Numbered from the stretch's first letter, positions 25,522 to 34,370 are shown. The stretch: DNA of 64,000 bases from Candidatus Eisenbergiella merdavium (GCA_019119595.1 DWWS01000036.1:1-64000); one strand, 5' to 3'. The notes: generated from the sequence alone by a model not told the origin. Numbers and translations: made by a program.

Positions 25522-26623
25522 GTGCATCCTCTTCCGTAAAATTGATTTCATCGACCGCCGCCAGAATCTGCTCATCCGTGACGGACCGGTCAAGGACAGC
25601 CTTTCCGATCCTTTTCAGGAGGACGAAGCGGATCTGTCCGTTCTCCATCTTTTTATCCGATTTCGTGAGCTTAAGGATCTGCTCCGGCTCCAGCTCGTCA
25701 ACTGAAATAGGTAAGTTGAAGGGGACAAACATATCCCGGATCTCATAATATTCCTCCATGGGAAGCATTTCCTTTTTCCAGGAGATAAATGCGGCAGCCA
25801 CACAACCCAGGGCCACGCATTCTCCGTGCGTGAGGGCGAAATCCTTCGCCTTTTCAATGGCATGGCCGATGGTATGCCCCAGATTCAAAAGAGCGCGTTC
25901 TCCCTTTTCCTCCGGATCATTTTCCACGATCTTCCGCTTGATCTCACAGCTTCTGCGCACCAGCTCAGCCATCACCTCAGGCTCTCTGTCGCAGATCTCA
26001 TACATATTGGCGATCAGCCATTCATAATATCTGGCGTCCGCGATCAGGGCCGATTTCATTGCCTCAGCAAAGCCGCTGTAAAACTGCCTTGCCTCCAGGG
26101 TCGCAAGCGTGCTCAGATTCATATAAACAAGCCTGGGCATATGGAAGGCTCCCACCATGTTCTTGTAGCCGTCAAAATCCACGCCCGTCTTGCCGCCGAT
26201 ACTGCTGTCAACCTGAGACAGCAGGGTGGTCGGGATCTGGACGAAGGCGATTCCCCTCAGATAAGTCGCCGCCGCATAGCCGGTCAGATCTCCTGCCACG
26301 CCTCCTCCCAGAGCAAGCAGGCAGTCCTTTCTCCCGAAATGCCTCTCGATCAGGAAGGTATAAAGAGAACGCACTGTATCCAGATTCTTATTTTCCTCTC
26401 CCGCGGGAAAAGCAAAACGTTCTGTCTGAATTCCCGCATCCGCGAGCGCGCTTTCCACTTCGGCCGCATACAGCGGCTCCACATGGGAATCCGTGACGAT
26501 ACAAAGCTTTCTTTCCCCCAAGCCCAGCGCTTTCAGCTCGCCGCCAAGAGCGGTGAAATCCTTTTCAAATACGATATCGTAGCAGGGCTCCCCGTCCCGG
26601 GAAACCGTAATCCTTTTTTCCAT
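25514..26623 (-). CDS. aroB: 3-dehydroquinate synthase, 369 aa
   Basis: Second step of the shikimate pathway: turns DAHP into 3-dehydroquinate with NAD and Zn. Motifs: the NAD-binding GGGVAGDLTGYAAATYLRG, TTLLSQVDSSIGGKTGVDF, and the zinc ligands in LLNLGHTIGHAIE and the following LTHGECVALG. The start is ATG 26623 with GAGG 5 bp upstream. First gene of aroB-lspA-rluD; the terminator of the sepF operon lies just upstream of its ATG, so its promoter must be close to the start or it depends on read-through. Confidence 0.96.
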   Translation of the reverse strand: MEKRITVSRDGEPCYDIVFEKDFTALGGELKALGLGERKLCIVTDSHVEPLYAAEVESALADAGIQTERFAFPAGEENKNLDTVRSLYTFLIERHFGRKDCLLALGGGVAGDLTGYAAATYLRGIAFVQIPTTLLSQVDSSIGGKTGVDFDGYKNMVGAFHMPRLVYMNLSTLATLEARQFYSGFAEAMKSALIADARYYEWLIANMYEICDREPEVMAELVRRSCEIKRKIVENDPEEKGERALLNLGHTIGHAIEKAKDFALTHGECVALGCVAAAFISWKKEMLPMEEYYEIRDMFVPFNLPISVDELEPEQILKLTKSDKKMENGQIRFVLLKRIGKAVLDRSVTDEQILAAVDEINFTEEDAHE

Positions 26624-26646
26624 AATAACCTCATTTTTATGCTCAT

Positions 26647-26671
26647 AAAAAGTGTGCGCCCTGGCGCACAC
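26647..26671 (-). terminator. Terminator of the HlyD-yggS-sepF operon
   Basis: GTGTGCGCC (26652-26660) / GGCGCACAC (26663-26671) with a 2-nt loop, followed on the minus strand by TTTTT. It lies 41 bp after the sepF stop. Confidence 0.85.
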
Positions 26672-26711
26672 CCGCTCTGTATGGCTTCGCTTTCTTCACC
26701 GGCCTTTCTTC

Positions 26712-27221
26712 TTATCGAAATCCGGGTACATCAACAGAACCATTGAAGATATCCTGGAAATCTCCGGAAATATCCACGCTGGCCGGCGTAATGATAAATA
26801 TGTACTGTGAGATCTTCTGCAGATTGCCGCTGATCGCAAAGCAGGAGCCGGAAGTAAAATCAATGATCCTCTGGGCGATCTCCACATCCAGTCCCTCCAG
26901 ATTCAAAACCACCGTTCTGTTTGCCAGAAGGGTTTCGGTAATCTCCCTTCCATCCTCAATGCTTGTGGGCTTGATCACACAGACCTCCATCCCCGCCCCG
27001 GAGGACTTGCGCGCCTGCTTGATCGGTGTTATCTTCGGGGACGTTTTTCTGGGGCGATCCTCCTCATCCTCTACAGGTGCAGCCTTTGTTTTTCTGGACG
27101 TCAGCCTGGAAACCTTTTCCTCCGGCTCTTCATAATCGTATTCATCGTCATCGTACTCATCATCATAGTCATCATCGCCGTTCAGTTTCATGTAGCTCAG
27201 GAAACGGTCCATAACACTCAT
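26712..27221 (-). CDS. sepF: Cell division protein SepF, 169 aa
   Basis: Anchors FtsZ to the membrane and aligns the ring. The N-terminal amphipathic helix (MSVMDRFLSYMKLN) is followed by a very acidic linker (about 15-50, Asp/Glu/Tyr-rich), then the conserved SepF domain (about 78-165; VCVIKPTSIEDGREI, NRTVVLNLEGLDVEIAQRII, GSCFAISGNLQKISQYIFI). The AAGGAG site is 8-9 bp upstream. It follows yggS, as in Bacillus ylmE-sepF. The operon ends with the strong terminator at 26647. Confidence 0.95.
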   Translation of the reverse strand: MSVMDRFLSYMKLNGDDDYDDEYDDDEYDYEEPEEKVSRLTSRKTKAAPVEDEEDRPRKTSPKITPIKQARKSSGAGMEVCVIKPTSIEDGREITETLLANRTVVLNLEGLDVEIAQRIIDFTSGSCFAISGNLQKISQYIFIITPASVDISGDFQDIFNGSVDVPGFR

Positions 27222-27259
27222 TCTGCTAATCTCCTTATTTTAACCTGGCGGACCATGGA

Positions 27260-27952
27260 TCAGATCTGCCAGGAGCGTTCACCAAATATGCCCGTGCCGA
27301 CTCTGACAAATGTAGCGCCCTCCTCACAGGCCGTTTCATAATCGCCCGTCATTCCCATGGACAGGCAAACCATATGTACATTATCAATGTTTTTCCCTTC
27401 CATGTCAACAGATAACTTCCGGATTACCCGGAAAAAAATTCTGTTTTCTTCCGGATTATCTGTCAGAGGCGCGATCGTCATCAGGCCGCAGACCTCAATT
27501 CCCGGCAGGGCGGCTGCCCCTCTTACCAGCTCTTCAGCACCATCGGGGCTGACTCCGAATTTGCTCTCCTCTCCCGCCGCGTTCACCTCAATCAGGATTT
27601 TCACAACCGTGTTCTGCTTCACAGCTTCCCTGCTGATCTCCTCTGCAAGCCGCAGAGAGTCCACGCTGTGAATCATGGCGACCTTTCCCACCAGATATTT
27701 CACCTTATTTCGCTGCAGGTGTCCGATCATATGCCAGCGGATATCGGAGGGAAGCTGCGGGATCTTGTCCATCAGCTCCTGCACCTTATTTTCTCCAAAA
27801 TCGCGGATTCCCGCCTCATATGCCTCAAGGATCATTTCCACTGGCTTCGTCTTGCTCACCGCGATCAGCGTCACATCCTCCGGCGGCCGTCCCGCCCGTT
27901 TGCATGCCTGCCTGATATTTTCCTGTACTGTATGCAGATTTTCTCTGATCAT
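27260..27952 (-). CDS. yggS: YggS/YlmE family PLP-binding protein, 230 aa
   Basis: A conserved single-domain pyridoxal 5'-phosphate carrier involved in vitamin B6 and amino acid balance; no catalytic activity is established. PLP-binding Lys lies in LIAVSKTKPVEM (about residue 35). Further family signatures: DFGENKVQELMDKI, RWHMIGHLQRNKVKYL, and the phosphate-binding LSMGMTGDYETACEEGATFVRVGTGIFG near the end, given here only by its key residues Ser, Met and Gly. GGGAG precedes the ATG. Located between an HlyD-like gene and sepF. Confidence 0.94.
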   Translation of the reverse strand: MIRENLHTVQENIRQACKRAGRPPEDVTLIAVSKTKPVEMILEAYEAGIRDFGENKVQELMDKIPQLPSDIRWHMIGHLQRNKVKYLVGKVAMIHSVDSLRLAEEISREAVKQNTVVKILIEVNAAGEESKFGVSPDGAEELVRGAAALPGIEVCGLMTIAPLTDNPEENRIFFRVIRKLSVDMEGKNIDNVHMVCLSMGMTGDYETACEEGATFVRVGTGIFGERSWQI

Positions 27953-27978
27953 GCTCTCCCGCCTTTCTCATAGCAGCC

Positions 27979-29358
27979 CTAATATACCAGCTCATCGTCA
28001 TTCACAGTCTCCGCGTCCAAAACGATACGGTCATAGGCGCTCAGGCCATAGGTTGTGTTCGATTTGACAATGGCGTACTCATCGTTCTGCGAAAGGATCT
28101 GAATTTCCTTAAAATCGGCGTAGCCCTTATTGATGTTGTAAACTCCTGTCAGCACCGCGCTTCTGGAAATGGTGTAGGTATCCGTCGAATCCGGCTTCAC
28201 CAGGTCGTCTCCGACCGTAAGAACGGAATTGTCGATGTAGTAATCCTCATCCGTTTCCTGATAGATAGTGGTGGCGATAAATTCCGTGGTCGCCTCCCCC
28301 TCCTCCGTATAGGTCTCAAGAAGGACTCCGTCCGCGCCGTTCGTCCCCTTCGTCAGGTATTCCTTCGGGACGAGGAAAAATTCCTTTTCCGCGATGGCGG
28401 AATTGGGAACCTTCAGACCGGCTTCCGCCTCTGTGATCAGCTCGATATCAATAAAGCGTTCCGTACAGGAGGAGATCATGGAATTGTTAAAATCCAGACA
28501 GACGTAGGTATTTCCATCCCCGTTATCAAGCACGCTCACTTCCGCCCAGGACACGTTCCGGTTTTTCAGGAAACGAACCTGCACATATTCCTCCTCAAGA
28601 AGGAACTGGGCGAGTTCCTCATCAGTCTGGATCACGATGGACCAGTTTTCATTCGTAACCAGCTTATAAATGGGATCTCCCGCAGAAACCAGATCATTGT
28701 TCAGAAGCTGATTCTTCTGGTAGGCAGACTCATCAAACAGCTCCTCCGTGATCTGGTCCGCGCTCAGCGCCTCATAACCGTCCGTGGAATAGACCACGAT
28801 ACCTGATTCCGGAGCGTTGCAGAAGGTTACAAAGGAGGAGCTTCCAAGACTTTCCAGATCAGCCAGAATACTTTCATTGGAAATCTTCAGCGCCGTGCCC
28901 TCAAGCGTATACTTAAAATCATAAGCCGTTTCAAAATGCTTCCTGTCAAAGCCCTCCATGAAGCCGGACGCCTCGCTTTTGACCTCCGCCAGATCATCGG
29001 AGGAAAGCTGGCCGTCCTCCGCCTCTCCCGCTTCAAACATTTCCTTCAGCTCTCCGCTCTCGTCCACGCTGCACACCAGCTTTCCGGAGCCAACGCGTTC
29101 GCCTTCTCTTGCATAATAATTAATATAACCGGAGTCCGTGCTCGCAACCACGGTTTCCGCTCTCAGCGCGATCCCCTTATAGACGCTGTCCACGGACAGG
29201 GAGCCTGTCCTCACCTCATATGGCTGTATCTGCTTTTGTGTAAAATAGAGAAAAACACAAATGATGATGTAAATAAAGATCACGCTGAAAATAATGATTC
29301 CCAGATTGATATTCAGCGGCTTTCTGTACTGTCTTATTTTACCATTCTTTCCGGCCAA
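27979..29358 (-). CDS. HlyD-like membrane protein of the SepF cluster, 459 aa
   Basis: A single-span membrane protein with a large outside part: basic N-terminus (GKIRQYRKPL), transmembrane helix (about 14-36), then biotinyl-lipoyl-like segments typical of HlyD/RND adaptor proteins (VYKGIALRAETVVASTDSGY, INYYAREGERVGSGKLVCSV). It is annotated as an efflux adaptor in many genomes, but no ABC or efflux pump gene is nearby and the cell has a single membrane. The start is taken as TTG 29358, with GGAGGA 7 bp upstream, rather than a TTG six codons earlier. It heads the yggS-sepF operon, so a role at the division site is an attractive inference. Confidence 0.72.
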   Translation of the reverse strand: MAGKNGKIRQYRKPLNINLGIIIFSVIFIYIIICVFLYFTQKQIQPYEVRTGSLSVDSVYKGIALRAETVVASTDSGYINYYAREGERVGSGKLVCSVDESGELKEMFEAGEAEDGQLSSDDLAEVKSEASGFMEGFDRKHFETAYDFKYTLEGTALKISNESILADLESLGSSSFVTFCNAPESGIVVYSTDGYEALSADQITEELFDESAYQKNQLLNNDLVSAGDPIYKLVTNENWSIVIQTDEELAQFLLEEEYVQVRFLKNRNVSWAEVSVLDNGDGNTYVCLDFNNSMISSCTERFIDIELITEAEAGLKVPNSAIAEKEFFLVPKEYLTKGTNGADGVLLETYTEEGEATTEFIATTIYQETDEDYYIDNSVLTVGDDLVKPDSTDTYTISRSAVLTGVYNINKGYADFKEIQILSQNDEYAIVKSNTTYGLSAYDRIVLDAETVNDDELVY

Positions 29359-29415
29359 TCCGCATTCCTCCGGCAAACATAAGGACGCCGCGCAGCGCGA
29401 GGCATCCTTGGTATG

Positions 29416-29440
29416 AAAAAGCCCCGGAAACCGGGGCTTT
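29416..29440 (-). terminator. Terminator of the small P-loop protein gene
   Basis: AAAGCCCCGG (29418-29427), loop AAA, CCGGGGCTTT (29431-29440), with a T-run on the minus strand. It lies 11 bp after the stop of the gene at 29451. Confidence 0.85.
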
Positions 29441-29450
29441 GTCTTTCTAT

Positions 29451-29873
29451 TTAAAGAGATACAACAATCTTCGACTTCAGGCTATCCGGCAATTCATTTT
29501 CGTCCTTTGATACACTGAGTACAAAGTCAACGTGATAGGCATCACTGATCTTATCAAGCTTTTCAACGGCCGGGAGGATGTCATTGTCGTCTCCCAGTCC
29601 GGAGATGGTCAGAAAGCTGTCCAGGTACATTTTTTCAAGGTCACGGTCCTGGGAAATGATCCCACAAACGAAGCCCATGAACTCCGAGCAATTCTCAATC
29701 ATGAACTCACGGACATCGATCAGTCTCACCTTATTGTTCAGCTCAAACATGTGCTTGGTGCTTTTATCCAGATATACAACGCTTCCCGAAATCTCCTTTA
29801 CTTCGCTGTTGACCTTATCCAGCAGCTGTTTGGTCTTGCCTTTCCCCTTTTTGCCTACGATTAACTGAACCAT
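29451..29873 (-). CDS. Small P-loop protein of unknown function, 140 aa
   Basis: Begins MVQLIVGKKGKGKTKQLLDK, a Walker A-like loop (GxxGxGKT) right at the N-terminus, followed by VVYLDKSTKHMFELN and a possible Walker B strand near the C-terminal VDFVLSVSKDENEL. Similar short proteins in Clostridia are often labelled PilT-like, but it is far too small to be a PilT motor. The start ATG 29873 follows AGGAGGG by 7 bp; the open frame further upstream overlaps its promoter. It is a single-gene unit with its own promoter and terminator. Function unknown; a small cytosolic nucleotide-binding protein is the most that can be said. Confidence 0.75.
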   Translation of the reverse strand: MVQLIVGKKGKGKTKQLLDKVNSEVKEISGSVVYLDKSTKHMFELNNKVRLIDVREFMIENCSEFMGFVCGIISQDRDLEKMYLDSFLTISGLGDDNDILPAVEKLDKISDAYHVDFVLSVSKDENELPDSLKSKIVVSL

Positions 29874-29925
29874 TGCGATCCCTCCTAAAGTAAATTGACG
29901 CCTGCACGCCTTTGAGATATGTCTT

Positions 29926-29954
29926 ATTATAGATGAAATCCAATGAAAAAACAA
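29926..29954 (-). promoter_or_regulatory. Promoter of the small P-loop protein gene
   Basis: Minus strand: TTGTTT (plus 29949-29954), 17-bp spacer, TATAAT (plus 29926-29931), about 50 bp upstream of the ATG. Confidence 0.7.
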
Positions 29955-29959
29955 CCTTT

Positions 29960-30943
29960 TTAAGCAATTACATTTAAAAGCCTCGTCATCTGCTCATAAA
30001 GGACGTCTCTTGCCGTCGCTTTCAGAATGACGGAGATATAGGGACTGCCCGCCGTATCCCTCGCAAGCAGGATCAGACAGCTTCCCGCAGCGCTGGTGGT
30101 TCCCGTCTTCCCGCCAATCACCGTCACCTGTCCGGGCGCCTTATAGGTTCCGGTCAGATACTGATTCGTGGTGTTGAAGGAAAGGGTTTTGGAATTCCCG
30201 TCGCTGTCCATATAGACCGTTTCATAGCTGGTCATATGGATGATCTCGCTGATCAGATCGTACTGAAGCGCCTCGTTGAACATCAGATACATGTCGTAGG
30301 CGGTCACATAATGGTTGTCCGCCGTCAGTCCGTGAGGATTTGAGAAATGGCTGTTCGTCGCGCCGATGGCCACCGCCTCCTCGTTCATCAGCTCCGCAAA
30401 GCCCTCGATGCTGCCGCCGATGTGGACGGCAATCGCGGCCGCGGCATCATTTGCCGAGCGGATCAGAAGCGCGTGCAGCGCCTGATTCAGCGTGAGCTGA
30501 TCTCCCACCTCAAGCCCGCAGAGCGTAGCTCCGGACTCGGTGATCATGGCCTCCTGCGTCACCGTGATCGTATCGTCCGTGTTGCCGTATTTCAGTGCGA
30601 CCACTGCGGTCATGATCTTGGTCAGGCTTGCCGGATTCAGCCGCTCGTGAATATTTCTCGCGTAAAGCACCTCATGGTTATTCAGGTCAAAAAGTCCCGC
30701 CGCCGTCAGCGCCTCCGTATCCACTCCCGCAGTATCCGTCCCCACATCGGACGTGGCCACGCAAAGATCCTGCGCAAAGGACTCCGCCACGGTTCCTGCG
30801 GAATCGTCCCCAATCCGGAAGCTGGAAACATCGGAGGCAGGATCGTAGGCAAGCGGAATCTCCTTTCCGCCGCAGCCAGGCATCAAAAAAAGGAGCGCCG
30901 CCGCGCAGAGCAGGGCCACGCCCCTCTTAAAGCATGTTTTCAT
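29960..30943 (-). CDS. D-alanyl-D-alanine carboxypeptidase (PBP5/DacF type), 327 aa
   Basis: Trims the terminal D-Ala from peptidoglycan stem peptides. The N-terminal signal (KRGVALLCAAALLFLMPGCGG) has a possible lipobox ending in Cys, so it may be a lipoprotein. The penicillin-binding motifs are present: SxxK as NPASLTKIMTA, SxN as IRSANDAAAAIAV, and KTG as IGGKTGTTSAAG. The C-terminal beta-sandwich domain seen in many PBP5 proteins is absent, giving a short DacF-like form. The chosen ATG 30943 starts 1 bp after the mgsA stop and lacks a good ribosome binding site, so translation is probably coupled to mgsA. Last gene of the cell-shape operon. Confidence 0.88.
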   Translation of the reverse strand: MKTCFKRGVALLCAAALLFLMPGCGGKEIPLAYDPASDVSSFRIGDDSAGTVAESFAQDLCVATSDVGTDTAGVDTEALTAAGLFDLNNHEVLYARNIHERLNPASLTKIMTAVVALKYGNTDDTITVTQEAMITESGATLCGLEVGDQLTLNQALHALLIRSANDAAAAIAVHIGGSIEGFAELMNEEAVAIGATNSHFSNPHGLTADNHYVTAYDMYLMFNEALQYDLISEIIHMTSYETVYMDSDGNSKTLSFNTTNQYLTGTYKAPGQVTVIGGKTGTTSAAGSCLILLARDTAGSPYISVILKATARDVLYEQMTRLLNVIA

Positions 30944-30944
30944 T

Positions 30945-31340
30945 TTATTTGTACATTTCACGCCACTCCAGATCTCCTCTGTCAAGTGATTTGATTAAAA
31001 GCTCAGCCGTGGCTACGTTCGTCGCCAGAGGGATATTGTGAATATCGCACAGCCGCACCACGTTATTTACATCCGGCTCATGGGACTTAGAGGTCAGCGG
31101 ATCGCGAAGAAAGATCACAAGGTCGATCTGATTATGCTCGATCTGCGCTCCGATCTGCTGCTCTCCGCCAAGATGTCCGGCAAGGAACTTATGCACGTTC
31201 AGATTGGTGACTTCCTCAATCAGCCTTCCCGTCGTCCCTGTCGCGTAAAGCTCGTTTTTGCTTAAGATCCCCCTGTAAGCGATACAGAAATTCTGCATCA
31301 GCTTCTTTTTTGCGTCATGCGCAATCAGTGCAATATTCAT
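30945..31340 (-). CDS. mgsA: Methylglyoxal synthase, 131 aa
   Basis: Converts dihydroxyacetone phosphate to methylglyoxal and phosphate, a bypass of lower glycolysis. It begins [14 protein letters not shown], with the substrate loop TGTTGRLI and the catalytic Asp region [19 protein letters not shown]. The start ATG 31340 follows AGAAGG by 5 bp. The gene sits between rodA and a D-Ala carboxypeptidase gene inside the cell-shape operon, an arrangement I recall from other Clostridia. Why a phosphate-stress enzyme is tied to wall synthesis is not known. Confidence 0.94.
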   Translation of the reverse strand: MNIALIAHDAKKKLMQNFCIAYRGILSKNELYATGTTGRLIEEVTNLNVHKFLAGHLGGEQQIGAQIEHNQIDLVIFLRDPLTSKSHEPDVNNVVRLCDIHNIPLATNVATAELLIKSLDRGDLEWREMYK

Positions 31341-31357
31341 AGCCACCTTCTCCTATA

Positions 31358-32470
31358 CTAGTAATTTTTTTTCCTCTGCAATCGGACATTCAGCACGAAT
31401 CCCATTCCTATGAAAAGGCTGACCAGCGACGTTAATCCATAGCTGACAAAGGGAAGCGGGATTCCGGTATTCGGCATGATCATCGTGGTCACGGCAATGT
31501 TCATAAAGCTCTGAAAGCCGATGATCGCCGCCATTCCGGATGCAATGATGGTTCCGGCCAGATCCTTTGACTGTCTGGCTATGGAGATGCATTCCAGCGC
31601 GATGAGGAAAAGAAGGATGATCACTGCGCATGAGCCCACAAATCCCAGCTCTTCCCCTACCACGGTAAAGATGAAATCCGTCTCCGCCTCCGAAATGAAA
31701 TTGCCGTTTTTTACCGACGTTATCACATTATTGTTCAGGCCCTTTCCCCAAAGCTGGCCCGAACCTATTGCCATGACTGAATTGAGCTGCTGATAGGCTT
31801 CCGTATCCGCATACTGTTCCGGATTCAGCCAGGCGAGAATACGCGTGAGCTGGTATCCTCTGATCAGCGTCTGTCCGGGCTGCATCACAAGATAAAGCAG
31901 CACGGCAAAAGCCGGAACAGCCACCGCAAGGATCGCCCCTATGATCCTGTAGCTGATCCCTCCCACGAACATCAGCACGCAGAAAAGAATGCAGTAAAGA
32001 ATCGTTGTGGAAAGATTCGGCTCCATATACAAAAGGACGACGGCCGGCAGCATCAGCAGTACACACAGGGAAAGGATCCTGAAGGTATTTAGTCTTTCCC
32101 TATTCTTAATAATAAACTGTGCGTAGAATAAAATCAATAAAATTTTTGTAATTTCTGAGGGCTGAAACTGGAACAGATGAGGGATATTGATCCAGCGCGT
32201 GGCGCCGTTTACCTCCTCGCCCCAGATCAGGACTGCCACAAGCATGCCGATGGATGACACGTAATACAGCCAGTACAGCCGCAGGAGCCAGGAATAGTCG
32301 ATCACGGAAACGATCACCATGAGCACCATTCCCAGCGCCACGCCCGCGATCTGCTTCTGCTGCAGGGAGGAGTCCGCGCTTCCTACCGCCATAATACCGA
32401 TTATGGAAATCAGAAGCAGAAACAGAACCAGCTTGAAGTCATAATTCTTTAGTTGATATCTTTTAAACAT
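31358..32470 (-). CDS. rodA: RodA/FtsW family peptidoglycan glycosyltransferase, 370 aa
   Basis: Polytopic SEDS protein that polymerises glycan strands during elongation with PBP2. About ten transmembrane helices are visible. Signature regions: GATRWINIPHLFQFQPSEITKILLI, shown by its central WIN and QPSE residues, and the C-terminal MPNTGIPLPFVSYGLTSLVS. It lies in the same operon as mreBCD and PBP2, which favours RodA over FtsW. ATG with GAGGA 5 bp upstream. Followed by mgsA after 17 bp. Confidence 0.92.
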   Translation of the reverse strand: MFKRYQLKNYDFKLVLFLLLISIIGIMAVGSADSSLQQKQIAGVALGMVLMVIVSVIDYSWLLRLYWLYYVSSIGMLVAVLIWGEEVNGATRWINIPHLFQFQPSEITKILLILFYAQFIIKNRERLNTFRILSLCVLLMLPAVVLLYMEPNLSTTILYCILFCVLMFVGGISYRIIGAILAVAVPAFAVLLYLVMQPGQTLIRGYQLTRILAWLNPEQYADTEAYQQLNSVMAIGSGQLWGKGLNNNVITSVKNGNFISEAETDFIFTVVGEELGFVGSCAVIILLFLIALECISIARQSKDLAGTIIASGMAAIIGFQSFMNIAVTTMIMPNTGIPLPFVSYGLTSLVSLFIGMGFVLNVRLQRKKNY

Positions 32471-32503
32471 GTTTTCCTCATTCTGTCAGAGAGCGCAGCC
32501 CGC

Positions 32504-32776
32504 TCATAATGTCTGATTGCGAAGATCCAGGATCGGGATATCCGCATACAGGGTGGGGTTCTTCCCCCTTCCTCTGAGCGCGGATTTGCTGATCTGTATC
32601 TCCATATTGTTCGTGTCGATCTTCATATATTTGGATATCACCTCCGCGATATCCTTCTTGATCATTTCCAGCATTTCCGGAGAGCAGCCGGCCCGGTCGG
32701 AGATCAGCAGAATCTTCAGTCTGTCCTTTGCCACCTGCCTTGAGGTTTTCCTTTTAAAAAGATTGCGTATTCTCAT
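32504..32776 (-). CDS. minE: Cell division topological specificity factor MinE, 90 aa
   Basis: Stimulates MinD ATPase and keeps MinCD from blocking midcell. The N-terminal MinD- and membrane-contact region (MRIRNLFKRKTSRQVAKDRL, KILLISDR) and the C-terminal dimerisation part (VISKYMKIDTNNMEIQI) are both typical. Length matches the family. It overlaps minD by 4 bp (ATGA). Having MinE with MinD, rather than DivIVA alone, points to an oscillating Min system as found in Clostridia. Confidence 0.94.
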   Translation of the reverse strand: MRIRNLFKRKTSRQVAKDRLKILLISDRAGCSPEMLEMIKKDIAEVISKYMKIDTNNMEIQISKSALRGRGKNPTLYADIPILDLRNQTL

Positions 32777-33582
32777 CCGATCCGTCCCTCCTGACTTTTA
32801 TGAAAAATTCCCGTGAATCTTGTCCAAAGGGAAACCGGATGCTCCAGATCCAGAAAAGGGACTTCCTTTCCAAGAACCCTGCAGCAGATGTTCTGATAGG
32901 CCTGCCCGGCCAGCGTATTGTTTCCGACCAGGGGTTCGCCCTGATTGGTGGCGATCACCACGTTTTCATCATCTGGCACGATCCCGATCAGGGGGATCGC
33001 AAGAATATCCACAACGTCTCCCGAAGTCATCATATCGCCGCGGCGGACCATGTCGTAGCGCATCCGGTTGATGACCAGATCGATCCGCGCGAAATCGTGG
33101 GCCTCCAGAAGGCCGATGATGCGGTCTGCATCGCGGATGGCAGACACCTCAGGCGTGGTGACGACAAGCGCCCTGTCCGCTCCGGCAATGGCGTTTTTAA
33201 AGCCCTGCTCGATGCCTGCCGGACAGTCCAGGATGATGTATTCAAACTGTCCCTTCAGATGCTCGATCAGCTTGATCATCTGGCTTTCATTGACCGCGGT
33301 TTTGTCCCGTGTCTGTGCGGAAGGCAGAAGATACAGGCCGGAATAGCGCTTATCCTTGATCAGCGCCTGCTTGACGCGGCAGTTTCCCTCCACCACATCC
33401 ACCAGATTATAGACGATCCGGTTCTCCAGCCCCATGACCACATCCAGATTTCTGAGGCCGATGTCCGTGTCGATCAGCACGACCCGCTTGCCCATGGCAG
33501 CAAGGCCCGTGCCGACGTTCGCGGTTGTGGTCGTCTTGCCCACGCCGCCTTTTCCTGATGTAACGACAATTACTTCACTCAT
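32773..33582 (-). CDS. minD: Septum site-determining ATPase MinD, 269 aa
   Basis: Membrane-cycling ATPase of the Min system that recruits MinC. Deviant Walker A KGGVGKTTTTANVG at residues about 10-23, switch I/II regions LIDTDIGLRNLDVVMGLENR and IILDCPAGIEQG, all family-standard. The C-terminus (about 255-269; RFTGIFHKSQEGRIG) is the membrane-targeting amphipathic helix region. GGAGGTATTTGC precedes the ATG. Overlaps minE by 4 bp; minC ends 58 bp upstream. Confidence 0.96.
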   Translation of the reverse strand: MSEVIVVTSGKGGVGKTTTTANVGTGLAAMGKRVVLIDTDIGLRNLDVVMGLENRIVYNLVDVVEGNCRVKQALIKDKRYSGLYLLPSAQTRDKTAVNESQMIKLIEHLKGQFEYIILDCPAGIEQGFKNAIAGADRALVVTTPEVSAIRDADRIIGLLEAHDFARIDLVINRMRYDMVRRGDMMTSGDVVDILAIPLIGIVPDDENVVIATNQGEPLVGNNTLAGQAYQNICCRVLGKEVPFLDLEHPVSLWTRFTGIFHKSQEGRIG

Positions 33583-33640
33583 GCAAATACCTCCGATTCG
33601 GAATATTTGTCCCCTGAGCGCCGTTTGGACGGTCAGTGAT

Positions 33641-34363
33641 TCATTCGTAAATTGTCTTACAGATTATGCGGTCCTGTTCCACATAAGCCGCCTGCGGCCG
33701 TATTCTGACTCCGTCGGACGGCGCGCCGCCGTCCCCGTCAGGCAGCAGCCTGATCCTGGAAAGGAGCGGCCCCAAAAGACCAGCCTCCTCTTTTTCCTGC
33801 GTAAAATATTTGAAATCCCCGATCTTTAATTTTTGCGGGGTCATTTCAAGCGCTGCGATAAAGCTTCCCGCCCTTCCGTCTCCGCCGCTTATGGCTGTCC
33901 CGCGAAGGGCGCCGAGAACGACGATGCTTCCAGAGGAGATCACACATGCGCCGGGGTTCACATCGCCGACGATGACAATGCTTCCGGAGGATTCCAGAAT
34001 CTGCCCTCTTTTCAGCGTTCCCCGGTAAAAGCGGCCCGTATTCTCCCTGTCGGCAAAACGGCGGAAGGCTGCTTCCACCGTGCGGGCGTAAATCCCGCCG
34101 TCCTCCTCTTCCTTCCCGATCAGGCAGGTCACCTCAAGAGAAGAATTTTCTGAGATAATCTTCACCAGGCTGTTTTCCTGAGCGGTTGTCAGAAGACGTC
34201 CCTCAAAGGAAAGTGCCACGGAGGCGTCCTGAAAGAAGGCCGCCGATCTGCGGAATTTTTCCGCCACCATCTCCTTCAACGTATCAAAATCCATCTCCTC
34301 ATCCAGATACAGACGGATTCCATTCTGAAAGCGTTTGATCACTACTGCATCTTTTCCGGTCAT
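33641..34363 (-). CDS. minC: Septum site-determining protein MinC, 240 aa
   Basis: Inhibits FtsZ assembly away from midcell. The N-terminal FtsZ-binding domain (about 1-100; DAVVIKRFQNGIRLYLDEEM) is less conserved; the C-terminal beta-helix MinD-binding domain is clear: YRGTLKRGQILESSGSIVIV, GDVNPGACVISSGSIVVLGA, LRGTAISGG. The start ATG 34363 is 7 bp after the PBP2 stop. The nearest GGGAGG is about 14 nt away, so the site is poor and translation may be coupled to PBP2. The frame is open upstream but lies within the PBP2 gene. Confidence 0.92.
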   Translation of the reverse strand: MTGKDAVVIKRFQNGIRLYLDEEMDFDTLKEMVAEKFRRSAAFFQDASVALSFEGRLLTTAQENSLVKIISENSSLEVTCLIGKEEEDGGIYARTVEAAFRRFADRENTGRFYRGTLKRGQILESSGSIVIVGDVNPGACVISSGSIVVLGALRGTAISGGDGRAGSFIAALEMTPQKLKIGDFKYFTQEKEEAGLLGPLLSRIRLLPDGDGGAPSDGVRIRPQAAYVEQDRIICKTIYE

Positions 34364-34370
34364 TGTTGTA

